Positions 42,302-50,509 of a stretch of DNA of 64,000 nt are shown here, in pieces (within the stretch, counting starts at the first letter, position 1; each line of letters opens with the position of its first letter). The stretch lies in contig OZ241844.1 in the NCBI GenBank assembly GCA_965202735.1, forward strand, positions 4,154,001 to 4,218,000, read 5' to 3'. The position numbers were made by a program, and so were the translations under genes. A model generated the notes under the pieces. That model saw nothing but the letters and a program-made list of their open reading frames with translations, had not been told where the DNA came from and did not search any database. Origin of the DNA: HK1 sp965202735. Lineage in GTDB: Bacteria; Pseudomonadota; Gammaproteobacteria; HK1.

Positions 42302-42895
42302 ATGCCGTCCCGATTCGACTTCGACGCCGCCTACTACGAGCGCTTCTACCTCGACCCCCGCACCCGCGTCGTGGAGCCGGTGGACATCGAGGTCCAGGCG
42401 CGGTTCCTGGCGAGCTATCTCGACCATCTCAGGATCCACGTGCGTTCGATCCTCGACCTGGGATGCGGACTGGGCCGGCTGCGCGAGCCGCTCCTCGCCC
42501 GTTTCCCGCGCGCCCGCTACACCGGGGTCGAGGTGAGCGAGCACCTGTGCGCCGATCTCGGCTGGGTGCACGGCTCGGTGGCCACCTTCCGCTCCCGGCG
42601 CCGGTTCGACCTCGTCATCTGCCAGGACGTCCTCCAGTACCTCGACGACGCCGAGGCGGAGCGGGCGATCGCGAACCTCGCGGACCTGTGCCGCGGGGCG
42701 CTCTACTTCGGTGTCCTGACGCGCGAGGACTGGGAGGAGAGCTGCGACCGCACCCGCACCGACCCGAACGGCTACGTGAGGGAAGGGACCTGGTACCGCA
42801 GCCGGCTCGCGCCCGCCTTCGTCTGCGCCGGGGGCGGGGTGTTCGTCGCGCGTCGGGCCGGCGTCGTGATGTTCGAGCTCGACCGGGCGGAGTGA
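42302..42895 (+). CDS. Class I SAM-dependent methyltransferase
   Basis: The 197-residue protein contains motif I LDLGCGLGRLREPLLARFP, motif II-like YTGVEVSEHLCADLGWVHG and FDLVICQDVLQYLDDAEAER (post-motif), a Rossmann methyltransferase layout. It starts MPSRFDFDAAYYERFYLDPR. The substrate is unknown. It is the last gene of the histidine cluster region before the defence island. Confidence 0.85.
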   Translation: MPSRFDFDAAYYERFYLDPRTRVVEPVDIEVQARFLASYLDHLRIHVRSILDLGCGLGRLREPLLARFPRARYTGVEVSEHLCADLGWVHGSVATFRSRRRFDLVICQDVLQYLDDAEAERAIANLADLCRGALYFGVLTREDWEESCDRTRTDPNGYVREGTWYRSRLAPAFVCAGGGVFVARRAGVVMFELDRAE

Positions 42896-43002
42896 GGCGG
42901 AGGCGGGCGGCGCGGCGGCATCCGGCGGGGCCGTGGAATCCCCGCGCCGCCGCCGTCGACGCCGGACGGGAGCCCTGCGGGCACCCATGCGCGGAATCCT
43001 CG

Positions 43003-43260
43003 CACCATTCCCGCCAGGCGGCAGGGCTCTCCGGAAGTCGTGACGAGCGGCTCGTCAGACGCTCGAAACGGGCCTTCGGTGCCGAAAGACCGCCGGCCAC
43101 CGTGCGGCATCCCGGTTGGGCGGTCGGGGGCTGCGACTTTCGAATGCTCCTGCGTCAGGCGGAAACATGCTACTGAATTCCCCTCGGCCCGGCGCCCCGA
43201 AGGTCGAAATCGAGCTGGAATCCCACCACGGTACGGCCTCTCCGGGCGTTGGCGGGAATC
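43003..43260 (+). repeat. Element family A, copy 5, interrupted by a family B element
   Basis: The left arm ATTCCCGCCAGGCGG (43007-43021) and the right part CAGGCGGAAACATGCTACTG to TTGGCGGGAATCG form one A copy. Element B lies between them with a 10-bp duplication. With B it accounts for most of the gap 42896-43281; no gene is visible there. Confidence 0.75.
43022..43152 (+). repeat. Element family B, copy 2 (131 bp, 10-bp target duplication)
   Basis: It begins CAGGGCTCTCCGGAAGTCG and ends with the complement of CAGGAGCATTCGAAAGTCGC. The flanks CGCCAGGCGG (43012-43021) and CGTCAGGCGG (43153-43162) are a 10-bp duplication with one mismatch, of sequence belonging to element A. The length is identical to copy 1. 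Confidence 0.78.
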
Positions 43261-43281
43261 GCCGAGTTCGCCCACAGCGCC

Positions 43282-43310
43282 TTGGTTGCACCGCAATCGT
43301 TATGTAGATT
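43282..43310 (+). promoter_or_regulatory. Probable promoter of the restriction-modification operon
   Basis: TTGGTT, a 17-base spacer and TAGATT precede the vapB-like start at 43340, which has GGAGG nine bases upstream. This AT-rich patch stands out against the GC-rich surroundings. It would drive the vap remnant and, through the overlapping start, the hsd genes. Confidence 0.45.
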
Positions 43311-43339
43311 GGGCTGCTGGAAGAACGGAGGACAGGGGC

Positions 43340-43561
43340 ATGGGGAGCATCACGATCCGCAATCTCGACGACGATTCTGCCGTCGGCGAGGCGGAATTGC
43401 GCTACGGCGCCGTGACCCTGGCGGCGGTCCGGCCCATCGCTCCGGTGGACGGCCAGATCGCGGCGATCGCCCGGTCCCGCGGCATGGCCCTGGCGACGCC
43501 CAACGTCCGGGACTTCGAGGAGGTCGGCGTGGGTGTCGTCGATCCCTGGACGGCGGCATGA
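43340..43561 (+). pseudogene. Collapsed vapBC (fitAB) remnant: antitoxin start joined to toxin end
   Basis: The 73-residue frame begins MGSITIRNLDDDSAVGEAEL, where MGSITIRNLDDD is the ribbon-helix-helix N-terminus of VapB/FitA antitoxins. The second half, APVDGQIAAIARSRGMALAT then PNVRDFEEVGVGVVDPW, is the C-terminal end of a PIN-domain VapC/FitB toxin. The rest of both genes is missing. The internal deletion kept the frame, but the product has neither a complete DNA-binding domain nor the PIN acidic cluster. Its TGA overlaps the ATG of hsdR. Confidence 0.75.
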
Positions 43562-45705
43562 GCGGCACCACGGAAGCCTTCGCGCGCGTGAAGATCGACG
43601 CCCTGCTCGCGGACGCGGGCTGGAACCTGACCGACGGTTCGAGCGTGCTGTTCGAACACGCTTTGCCCGACGGCACGCATGCCGACTACGTGCTCTGCGA
43701 CCGGCAGGGCCGGCCGATGGCAGTGCTCGAAGCCAAGCGCCCGGGCACCGATCCGATCACGGCGCAGGACCAGGGCAGGCACTACGCCGAACAGCTCGGA
43801 GTGCCGTTCGTGTTCCTCTCGAACGGCGATGAGGTGCGGTTCCTCGACCGCGAGACCGACGCCTACGCTCGCCGGATCGCGGGCTTCTACGCCCAGGACG
43901 ATCTCGAACGGCGCCTTGCCGCCCGCCGGGTTCGGCGCAACCTGTCGACGGTCGCCATCGACCGCAGGATCGTCGACCGCGCCTACCAGATCGAGTGCAT
44001 CGAGGCGCTGTCGGCCGAAGTCACGCGCGGGCGGCGCAAGCTGCTGGTCGAGATGGCGACGGGCACCGGCAAGACGCGCACCGCGGCGGCCTTCGTCAAG
44101 CGGCTGTTCGAGGCGGGTATCGTCACCCGCGTCCTGTTCCTGGTCGACCGGATCGCCCTGGCCCGGCAGGCCGAGGACGCCTTCGCCGACCACCTTCGCG
44201 ACTATCCCTGCCACGTGCTGCGGCCCGGCCGGCGGTTCGACCGCGCCAAGCGCATCACGATCGCGACCTTGCAGACCATGATCGCGGAGTTCCGCACGCT
44301 GTCGCCGGGCTACTTCGATCTGGTGATCACCGACGAGTGCCACCGCTCGATCTATGGCGAATACAGCGGCGTGCTGCGGCATTTCGATTCCCTCCAGCTC
44401 GGGCTCACGGCCACGCCATGCACGGCGGAGGCCGACACGCCCCCCGATCCCCCCGATCCCGAGGACGGACGGTTCGTGCGCGACACGCTGCGTTTCTTCG
44501 AGCTCGCCGAACCCACCTTCCGGTACGACCTGCGCCAGGCCATCGAGGAAGGCCATCTCGTGCCCTACCGCATCTACAAGGCGATGACGGTGAAGACCGC
44601 CGCCGAAGGCGGCTTCGCGGTCCGTCGCGACGAACTCGACTGGATCGCGGTCGACGAAGAGGCGCGGGCGGAGTTCGAGGCGCTGTTCGCCGGTTCGGAC
44701 ACGATCACGGTGGACCCGCAGGCGCTGGAGCGGAAGTTCACCATCCCCGAGCGCAACCGCGCCCTGGTGCGCGAGTTCCGCGACGCGCAGGAGAAGGGCA
44801 TGGGCTGGGGCGGTGTCCAGCACTGGCCTCGCCGGGGCAAGACCCTCGTGTTCGCGGTGACCCGGCGTCACGCCGAGACTCTGGCGCAGATGTTCGACGC
44901 GCACTTCGCGGACCTGAAGCCGCATCCGGGCGTGCGCTATGCCGACTTCGTGGTGAGCGACGTCGGCGGCGGTCCGGCGCCCGACGCCGGCGCCATCGTC
45001 AAGCGCTTCAAGGAGGAGGAGTATCCGCAGATTCTCGTCAGCGTGAACATGCTGGACACCGGGTTCGACTGCCCGGAGGTCGTCAACCTCATCATGGCGC
45101 GGTTCACGAAGAGCGCAATCCTCTACCGGCAGATGCGCGGGCGAGGCACGCGCAAGGCGCCGCTCATCGGCAAGACCGGGTTCACGATCTTCGACTTCGT
45201 CGGCGTGACAGACTTCCACGGCGACGAAGAGACGGCCATCGTCGGCGGCGTGGTGGAGCCGAAAGGCGAGTACAGGCCGGAACGCAATCCGCGCGTGCTG
45301 CTGACCCTCGACGTGGACGACCATATCGACCCGGCGAGCCGCGAGTGGCTGACCCTCGACGAGAACGGTCGTATCGTGCGCACGCCGGAGCACGAGGCGC
45401 GCGCCGCCGAGGTCGGCGTGCGGTTCGAGGCGTGGCGGGGAGAGCAGGGAGATTTCGATGCGGCGCAGGCGCGCTGGACGGGCCTGATCGGCAGCCGGGT
45501 ACGGGCCGACGCGATGACCACGGACACCTTCGGCGAATGGAGCTTCGACGAGCATCCCTTCGCCACCCTCGGCGGCTATGACGAGGCGCGGCGCGTGTTC
45601 GGCGGCATGGAAGCGCTGGACCGGCTGATCGTCGGGATCAACGCTGCGGTGTTCGGGCGGCAGGACGGTGGCGCGGCCGAAGGCGTCCGCGCCGGACAGA
45701 GGTAG
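43558..45705 (+). CDS. hsdR: Type I restriction enzyme R subunit
   Basis: The 715-residue protein has an N-terminal PD-(D/E)XK nuclease (HADYVLCDRQGRPMAVLEAK, then QDQGRHYAEQLGVPFVFLSN) and an SF2 translocase (Walker A EMATGTGKTRTAAAFVKRLF, VITDECHRSIYGEYSG as DEAD-like box, LGLTATP, and motif VI-like ILYRQMRGRGTRKAPLIG). It is the short EcoEI-type HsdR. It cleaves DNA at a distance after ATP-driven translocation by the HsdR2M2S complex. The ATG overlaps the vap remnant stop (ATGA). Confidence 0.95.
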   Translation: MSGTTEAFARVKIDALLADAGWNLTDGSSVLFEHALPDGTHADYVLCDRQGRPMAVLEAKRPGTDPITAQDQGRHYAEQLGVPFVFLSNGDEVRFLDRETDAYARRIAGFYAQDDLERRLAARRVRRNLSTVAIDRRIVDRAYQIECIEALSAEVTRGRRKLLVEMATGTGKTRTAAAFVKRLFEAGIVTRVLFLVDRIALARQAEDAFADHLRDYPCHVLRPGRRFDRAKRITIATLQTMIAEFRTLSPGYFDLVITDECHRSIYGEYSGVLRHFDSLQLGLTATPCTAEADTPPDPPDPEDGRFVRDTLRFFELAEPTFRYDLRQAIEEGHLVPYRIYKAMTVKTAAEGGFAVRRDELDWIAVDEEARAEFEALFAGSDTITVDPQALERKFTIPERNRALVREFRDAQEKGMGWGGVQHWPRRGKTLVFAVTRRHAETLAQMFDAHFADLKPHPGVRYADFVVSDVGGGPAPDAGAIVKRFKEEEYPQILVSVNMLDTGFDCPEVVNLIMARFTKSAILYRQMRGRGTRKAPLIGKTGFTIFDFVGVTDFHGDEETAIVGGVVEPKGEYRPERNPRVLLTLDVDDHIDPASREWLTLDENGRIVRTPEHEARAAEVGVRFEAWRGEQGDFDAAQARWTGLIGSRVRADAMTTDTFGEWSFDEHPFATLGGYDEARRVFGGMEALDRLIVGINAAVFGRQDGGAAEGVRAGQR

Positions 45706-45709
45706 CGCC

Positions 45710-47332
45710 ATGCCCATGACACCGGAACTGCGGCGCGGCATCGACCGCATCCGCGACTATCTCTTCGGCGGCGGCTATCCGAACCCGGCCCAGAACGCCG
45801 AGCAGCTCAGCTTCCTGATCTACTTCTACATGTACGAGGCGGCGGACGCGGCGCGGGTGCGGGCCGCCCAACGGCCGGGCGCGGCCGCCCATGCCAGCGC
45901 CTTCGACGGAGAATGGAGATTGCGCGACCGGCGCAACGCTCGCGACCCCGGCGCGGCGAGCGTGCCGCGCGAGCTCCTGCGCTGGTCGTCCTGGGCGCAG
46001 GCGCTGAACGGCGAGCGGCTGGTGAGTTGGGTACGGGAAGAGGTCTTTCCGTTCCATGCCGAACTTGCGGCGAACGGCGTCACCGACTTCATGGACGGCG
46101 CCCGGCTGGTCATCGACGAGCCGACCGTGCTCACCCAGGTGGTGAGCCAGTTGAACGACCTGCATCTGGACCGGGTGGACGCCGATACCAAGGGCGACCT
46201 GTTCGAGCACGTGCTGCGGCAGATCCGCCAAGCGGGCGAGCTCGGCCAGTTCCGCACGCCGCGCCACGTCATCCGCGCTCTGGTGCGGCTGGTCGATCCG
46301 AGGATTGGCGAGACGGTCTACGACCCGGCGGCGGGCACGGCGGGGTTCCTGGTCGGCGCGTGGGACCATATCCGCCTCGCCAGTTCCTCCCCCGCCGGGA
46401 TCGAGGAGGTCGAGGCCGACGGCAAGACCGTGCGGCGGGGCCTCGGCGACACGCTGAGCCGCGATGCGGTCAGGCAATTGCAGGAGGCGACCTTCCACGG
46501 CGCCGACGTGGACCCGCAGATGGTCCGTCTCGCCACCATGAACCTGACGCTGCGCGGGCTGGACCGGGTGCGCATCCTGCGACGCGACGCGCTGACCCGC
46601 TCCCTCGACCGCACGGCCAGGGCGGATCTCGGCCTGCCGCCGGACGGGTTCGACGTGATCCTCGCCAATCCGCCGTTCTCCGGGCGGCTGGACCGGGACC
46701 GCATCGTCGAGGAGGTCAGGGTCGGTCGCACGGCGCAGACCGAGCTGCTGTTTCTGCAGTACATGCTGAACCATCTGAAGGAGGGCGGGCGCTGCGGCGT
46801 GGTCGTGCCGGAGGGCGTGCTGTTCGGCTCCACCGGGGCGCATCGTGAGCTCCGCCGCCGGCTGGTCGAGAACAACCGGGTGGAGGCGGTGCTGTCGCTG
46901 CCGGGCGGCGTGTTCAACCCCTATTCCGGGGTCAAGACCTCGGTGCTGGTGTTCGCCAGGGGCGGAACGACGGCGCGGGTGATGTTTCTGCACGCCGAGA
47001 ACGACGGCTACAAGCTCGACGCCAATCACGACACCCCCATCGACGCGGACGACCTGCCCGGTCTGGTCGAGGCGTTCCGAGAGCGGGAGGCGCGATGGGC
47101 GGCATGGCGCGAGCGCGACCCTGACGAGAACTGGACCGAGAACTGGTGGTTCGCCGAGGCCGACGCCATCCGGGCCGCCGACTTCAACCTGAGCGCCAAC
47201 CGGCACCGGCCGCCGAGCCGCGCGGAGGTCGAGCACCGGGATCCATTGGAGATCCTGGAGGAGCTGCGGGGGATCGAGACGCAGATTCTGGTCGAGATCG
47301 ACGAACTGGTAGAGGCGGTGCGGAAATGTTGA
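45710..47332 (+). CDS. hsdM: Type I modification methyltransferase M subunit
   Basis: The 540-residue product has an N-terminal HsdM helical domain (RRGIDRIRDYLFGGGYPNPA) and an N6-adenine methyltransferase domain: GQFRTPRHVIRALVRLVDPR, SAM motif DPAAGTAGFLVGAWDHIRLA, catalytic NPPF in FDVILANPPFSGRLDRDRIV, and the C-terminal coiled helix DPLEILEELRGIETQILVEI that contacts HsdS. It starts four bases after hsdR. The 3' end is present again at 47885. Confidence 0.95.
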   Translation: MPMTPELRRGIDRIRDYLFGGGYPNPAQNAEQLSFLIYFYMYEAADAARVRAAQRPGAAAHASAFDGEWRLRDRRNARDPGAASVPRELLRWSSWAQALNGERLVSWVREEVFPFHAELAANGVTDFMDGARLVIDEPTVLTQVVSQLNDLHLDRVDADTKGDLFEHVLRQIRQAGELGQFRTPRHVIRALVRLVDPRIGETVYDPAAGTAGFLVGAWDHIRLASSSPAGIEEVEADGKTVRRGLGDTLSRDAVRQLQEATFHGADVDPQMVRLATMNLTLRGLDRVRILRRDALTRSLDRTARADLGLPPDGFDVILANPPFSGRLDRDRIVEEVRVGRTAQTELLFLQYMLNHLKEGGRCGVVVPEGVLFGSTGAHRELRRRLVENNRVEAVLSLPGGVFNPYSGVKTSVLVFARGGTTARVMFLHAENDGYKLDANHDTPIDADDLPGLVEAFREREARWAAWRERDPDENWTENWWFAEADAIRAADFNLSANRHRPPSRAEVEHRDPLEILEELRGIETQILVEIDELVEAVRKC

Positions 47333-47388
47333 CGACATTCGGCGTCTCGTCGATGATGAACTGCTCCAATGACACGGAGGCATGGGTC

Positions 47389-47607
47389 ATGGCTCGCGAA
47401 ACGTACAGGTATCACTTCAAGCGAGGCCACAGATTCGTTCACACTGGTATCACGAAGGACCTGGAGCGCCGGGAAGCCGAGCATAAGCATGAATATGGCG
47501 AGGACGGCCATATCGTGCAGGTCGGGCGCGCGACAACCATGGACGCCGCCCTGGAATGGGAACGCGAACAGGCCGCAAAGGGTCGGTCCACTCGGCGCCG
47601 GCCATAG
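47389..47607 (+). CDS. Small GIY-YIG-like protein inserted between hsdM and hsdS
   Basis: The 72-residue protein reads MARETYRYHFKRGHRFVHTG, ITKDLERREAEHKHEYGEDG and QVGRATTMDAALEWEREQAA. The HTGITKDLERREAEH block resembles the second part of a GIY-YIG nuclease domain (GxTxDLxRRxxEH), but the catalytic glutamate region of full-size enzymes is not present, so it may be non-catalytic. From memory, proteins of this size and pattern occur near restriction and toxin-antitoxin genes. ACGGAGG precedes the ATG region. Composition is less GC-rich than hsdM. Confidence 0.65.
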   Translation: MARETYRYHFKRGHRFVHTGITKDLERREAEHKHEYGEDGHIVQVGRATTMDAALEWEREQAAKGRSTRRRP

Positions 47608-47611
47608 CGCG

Positions 47612-47830
47612 ATGTGCGAGGGCGTGCCGGTTGCGATATACCTGCAAGGGCTGTCGCTGCTGATTGGTATCGTCGCCGTCGTGATTCCAGTAGCGATTGC
47701 ACTGGTTGGAGTCTATGTTTCGCGGCGATTTTCCAACCGGATGGATGGCCTTGCGACAGACCTCAACGAAGCTCTCGATCGGATCAAGGACCTGGAAAGC
47801 TCCAGCCCAGGCGCGGGCGAGCGCGATTAG
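47612..47830 (+). CDS. Small single-span membrane protein with C-terminal coiled coil
   Basis: The 72-residue product starts MCEGVPVAIYLQGLSLLIGI and has one strong hydrophobic helix (GLSLLIGIVAVVIPVAIALV), then VYVSRRFSNRMDGLATDLNE and a short amphipathic helix (ALDRIKDLESSSP). The start lies four bases after the GIY-YIG-like gene. I do not recognise it. A small anchored protein beside defence genes could act as an effector or sensor, but nothing in the sequence proves a role. Confidence 0.5.
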   Translation: MCEGVPVAIYLQGLSLLIGIVAVVIPVAIALVGVYVSRRFSNRMDGLATDLNEALDRIKDLESSSPGAGERD

Positions 47831-47884
47831 CGTCGCGTTCCGCTGTCCTCTCTCTGCTGTCTTCTCTCTGTCGTGTGTTTGGAT

Positions 47885-48049
47885 CGCCGATTTCGACCTG
47901 AGCGCCAACCGGCACCGGCCGCTGAGCCGCGCGAAGGTCGAGCACCGCGACCCGCTGGGGATTCTGGAGGAGCTACGGGGGATCGGAACGCAAATTCTGG
48001 GCGAGATCGATGAACTGACCGAGGCGGCTCGGGGAGCGACGGAAAAATG
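47885..48049 (+). pseudogene. Second copy of the hsdM 3' end
   Basis: The frame ADFDLSANRHRPLSRAKVEH, DPLGILEELRGIGTQILGEI, DELTEAARGATEK repeats the last 50 codons of HsdM (ADFNLSANRHRPPSRAEVEH and on) at about 85% identity. There is no start codon of its own. Its TGA overlaps the ATG of hsdS (ATGA), the usual hsdM-hsdS junction, whereas the full hsdM ends 715 bp upstream. Confidence 0.85.
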
Positions 48050-49201
48050 AGCATAGATGTAGCACCGCTCGGAGAGATCGCGACGATAGTCGCAGGCCAG
48101 TTACCTCCTGGTCATACTTATAACCAGAATGGAGAGGGTTTACCCTTCTTTCAGGGAAAGGCGGACTTCGGAGAGATTCATCCCATCGCTCGGAAGTGGT
48201 GTGTGTCACCGAGAAAGATTGCCGAAGCAGGCGACATTCTCATTTCGGTTCGTGCTCCAGTCGGTCCAACAAATGTCGCGGGAGAGCGATGCTGCATCGG
48301 CCGAGGCTTGGCGGCTATCCGTCCTGACGAAACCAGAGTGCTAAGGGATTTTGTTCTGTGGCACATCAAGCGTAGTGAACCCGCACTCGTTGCGAATGGA
48401 CAAGGGAGTACCTTTTCGGCGATCGGAAAAAAGGATATCGAGTCGCTTCCAATCCCCACGCCGCCGCTTTCCGAGCAGCGGCGGATCATCGGCATCCTGA
48501 ACCGGGCGGCGAGGATCGAGCGACTGCGGAGGCAAGCGCAGGAGTTGTTGCGGGAGTTCATACCGGCGCTGTTCGTCAAGATGTTCGGGGATCCCGCCAC
48601 CAACCCGATGCGTTGGAAAGTGCGCACGCTTGGAGATTTTTGCACATTGACGCAGTACGGCACGAGTAGGAAGGCCAATGATCGATCCGAAGGCGTGCCG
48701 GTGCTGCGAATGGGAAACATCACATATCGTGGTGATCTCGACTGCAACGACCTGAAATGCGTGGTCCTGTCGGAGAGCGAGTTCAGGAAGTACACACTCA
48801 GGCCAGGCGACATCTTGTTCAATCGAACCAATAGCAAGGAGCTTGTCGGAAAGACCGGTGTTTGGGACGGCCGCTTCGAGGCCGTGGCAGCCTCATACTT
48901 CATTCGTCTGCGCCTCGATGAGACCCGCGTTTTGCCCACTTACGCTTGGGCGTTCTTGAACTCTGCGGCCATGAAACACCATCTCTTCGCTGCGGCTCGT
49001 GGAGCTATTGGGCAAGCGAACATCAATGCCAAGGAGGTCAAGTCTTTGCCATTACCTGTTCCGCCCGTCTCCCTCCAACGACGGTATGAGGTAATTGTGG
49101 AAGCGGCGCGGGGTGCTCTGTCTGTTGGAGAGTCCGGTTGTAGCGTTTCCTTCGCGCTGAACAATTCTCTGATGTCCCGATTGTTGGCAGATTCCTCATG
49201 A
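48047..49201 (+). CDS. hsdS: Type I restriction-modification specificity subunit S
   Basis: The 384-residue protein has two target-recognition domains. TRD1 starts MSIDVAPLGEIATIVAGQLP and ends with the conserved SLPIPTPPLSEQRRIIGILN helix; TRD2 starts WKVRTLGDFCTLTQYGTSRK and ends with SLPLPVPPVSLQRRYEVIVE. Each TRD reads one half of the bipartite target. The gene is clearly lower in GC than hsdR and hsdM, as expected of exchangeable specificity genes. The last helix (LRGA LSVGES) is shortened compared with most HsdS. Confidence 0.93.
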   Translation: MSIDVAPLGEIATIVAGQLPPGHTYNQNGEGLPFFQGKADFGEIHPIARKWCVSPRKIAEAGDILISVRAPVGPTNVAGERCCIGRGLAAIRPDETRVLRDFVLWHIKRSEPALVANGQGSTFSAIGKKDIESLPIPTPPLSEQRRIIGILNRAARIERLRRQAQELLREFIPALFVKMFGDPATNPMRWKVRTLGDFCTLTQYGTSRKANDRSEGVPVLRMGNITYRGDLDCNDLKCVVLSESEFRKYTLRPGDILFNRTNSKELVGKTGVWDGRFEAVAASYFIRLRLDETRVLPTYAWAFLNSAAMKHHLFAAARGAIGQANINAKEVKSLPLPVPPVSLQRRYEVIVEAARGALSVGESGCSVSFALNNSLMSRLLADSS

Positions 49202-49246
49202 CCGACATCGGGTTGATCCGACCGCCATCCGTCAAGGAGCCATGCG

Positions 49247-49840
49247 ATGCCGACAGGCAGACTTGAACGCATCATTGAATCGGGTGTTTTCGAATGGCCG
49301 TGGACCTCTCTACAGGGGCTGCTTGTCATTCGTGGAGCCGCTGGCGGTGGTGGCGGCGGCGGCGGTTCGTTCTGCATCGATGGCCTTACGATTTATGGTG
49401 CGGGCGGCGGCAGCGGCGGCGCTGACGGCGACGCGACAAGCGTCAAGCGCAAACAGGAAATATGGCGGGCGGACGGCGGCAATGGGGGTGCTGGCGGCGG
49501 GGGCGGGAGTCTTGATGAAGGCAAGCCTGTCGCGGGCGCGCAAGGGGCCGGGTGCCTTCACAGCGACGGCGGAGATGGAGGACAGGGCGGGAGAGCGCTT
49601 CCTGCCGATAGCCGCCTTCGGTCGAACGGGGGTGATGGCGGCAAGGGTTATCCGGGGGAAACGCTCATTGTCGAGATTGGCGACCTGTCTATCGGCGATC
49701 GGTTCGAAGTAACCATCGGCACTGGCGGTGAAGGCGGCGACGGCGGCCAGGGCTACGAGACAGGCGCCGCAGGTGAAAAGGGGGCGCATGGGTCCGTGCT
49801 TTTCATTCCCTTGCCGGAAGCCGCAACGGGAGAGGCATAA
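49247..49840 (+). CDS. Glycine-rich protein, first gene of an unknown three-gene cassette
   Basis: The 197-residue protein is dominated by Gly-rich segments (GAAGGGGGGGGSFCIDGLTI, YGAGGGSGGADGDATSVKRK, GGNGGAGGGGGSLDEGK) and ends with FEVTIGTGGEGGDGGQGYET, GAAGEKGAHGSVLFIPLPEA. An edge of beta-strand residues (FEWPWTSLQGLLVIRGAAG; LIVEIGDLSIGDRFEVTIG) is like the phage-type glycine-rich domain in tail tip or receptor-binding proteins. I cannot assign a function. Its stop TAA shares a base with the ATG of the next gene (TAATG), so they are translationally coupled. The start is 45 bp after hsdS. Confidence 0.75.
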   Translation: MPTGRLERIIESGVFEWPWTSLQGLLVIRGAAGGGGGGGGSFCIDGLTIYGAGGGSGGADGDATSVKRKQEIWRADGGNGGAGGGGGSLDEGKPVAGAQGAGCLHSDGGDGGQGGRALPADSRLRSNGGDGGKGYPGETLIVEIGDLSIGDRFEVTIGTGGEGGDGGQGYETGAAGEKGAHGSVLFIPLPEAATGEA

Positions 49841-50448
49841 TGCCGACCGGACATGCAAAGGCCGGACAGGCCGGGAGGCTGGACAGCCTGGCAAGCGCCG
49901 TAGCCTTGAAGACCCTTGGCATTTATGGAATTGGAGTTATTGGAATCGACGATCGCGATCAACCTCCAAGAGTGAAATGGCGCCCAATACGGTCTGACAA
50001 AGAATTCCGATCCGACAAGTCTGCATATGACGAGTCAGATGCAAGTCCCGGCATCGTCGATTTCGAAGGGGGAGTGTGCGAGGCACAGAAGAATTTTGAA
50101 TCTTCCTGCAGATCGCGTATAAAATACTTGCGAAACGAGGCCGCTCATGATGGTTATACACTGAACAAGGACTCCGAAGCGGATTTCTGGCAGTTCGTTC
50201 ATTCTACTTCTGGCATCCAGAAGGGCGGCTTGGTGCTGATGGACAACGGCAACCTCCGCGCGGTCTGGAAGGATGGTCAGGGCACCCGTCTCGGATTGCA
50301 GTTTCTTGGCGGCGGAATGGCGCAATATGTGATATTCAGGCGACGCGGGTCCGAGCGGCGGATGTCGCGCGTTGCCGGGCGCGATTCCCTTGGGGGTGTA
50401 TTGCGACAGATCGACGCCTTCGATCTGGGCGTACTGTTCCACGAATGA
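49840..50448 (+). CDS. Conserved-looking protein of unknown function, second gene of the cassette
   Basis: The 202-residue product has an N-terminal part of low complexity and a C-terminal half reading RIKYLRNEAAHDGYTLNKDS, EADFWQFVHSTSGIQKGGLV, LMDNGNLRAVWKDGQGTRLG, LQFLGGGMAQYVIFRRRG, DSLGGVLRQIDAFDLGVLF. The half from YLRNEAAHDG looks like a globular domain that I recall from uncharacterised proteobacterial proteins paired with the next gene's family; no enzymatic motif is visible. The stop overlaps the next ATG (ATGA). The gene is lower in GC than the host background. Confidence 0.72.
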   Translation: MPTGHAKAGQAGRLDSLASAVALKTLGIYGIGVIGIDDRDQPPRVKWRPIRSDKEFRSDKSAYDESDASPGIVDFEGGVCEAQKNFESSCRSRIKYLRNEAAHDGYTLNKDSEADFWQFVHSTSGIQKGGLVLMDNGNLRAVWKDGQGTRLGLQFLGGGMAQYVIFRRRGSERRMSRVAGRDSLGGVLRQIDAFDLGVLFHE

Positions 50449-50509
50449 AGGGCAATGATCTGCCTGCGGACGATCATGTCGTCCGTTAGTAAGCGCCCCG
50501 CAAAGGGCG

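Noticed and set aside
49310..49894. Minus-strand frame opposite the Gly-rich gene
   Set aside because: It is an Ala-rich shadow of Gly codons (GGC read as GCC); the plus-strand gene is coupled to its neighbour.
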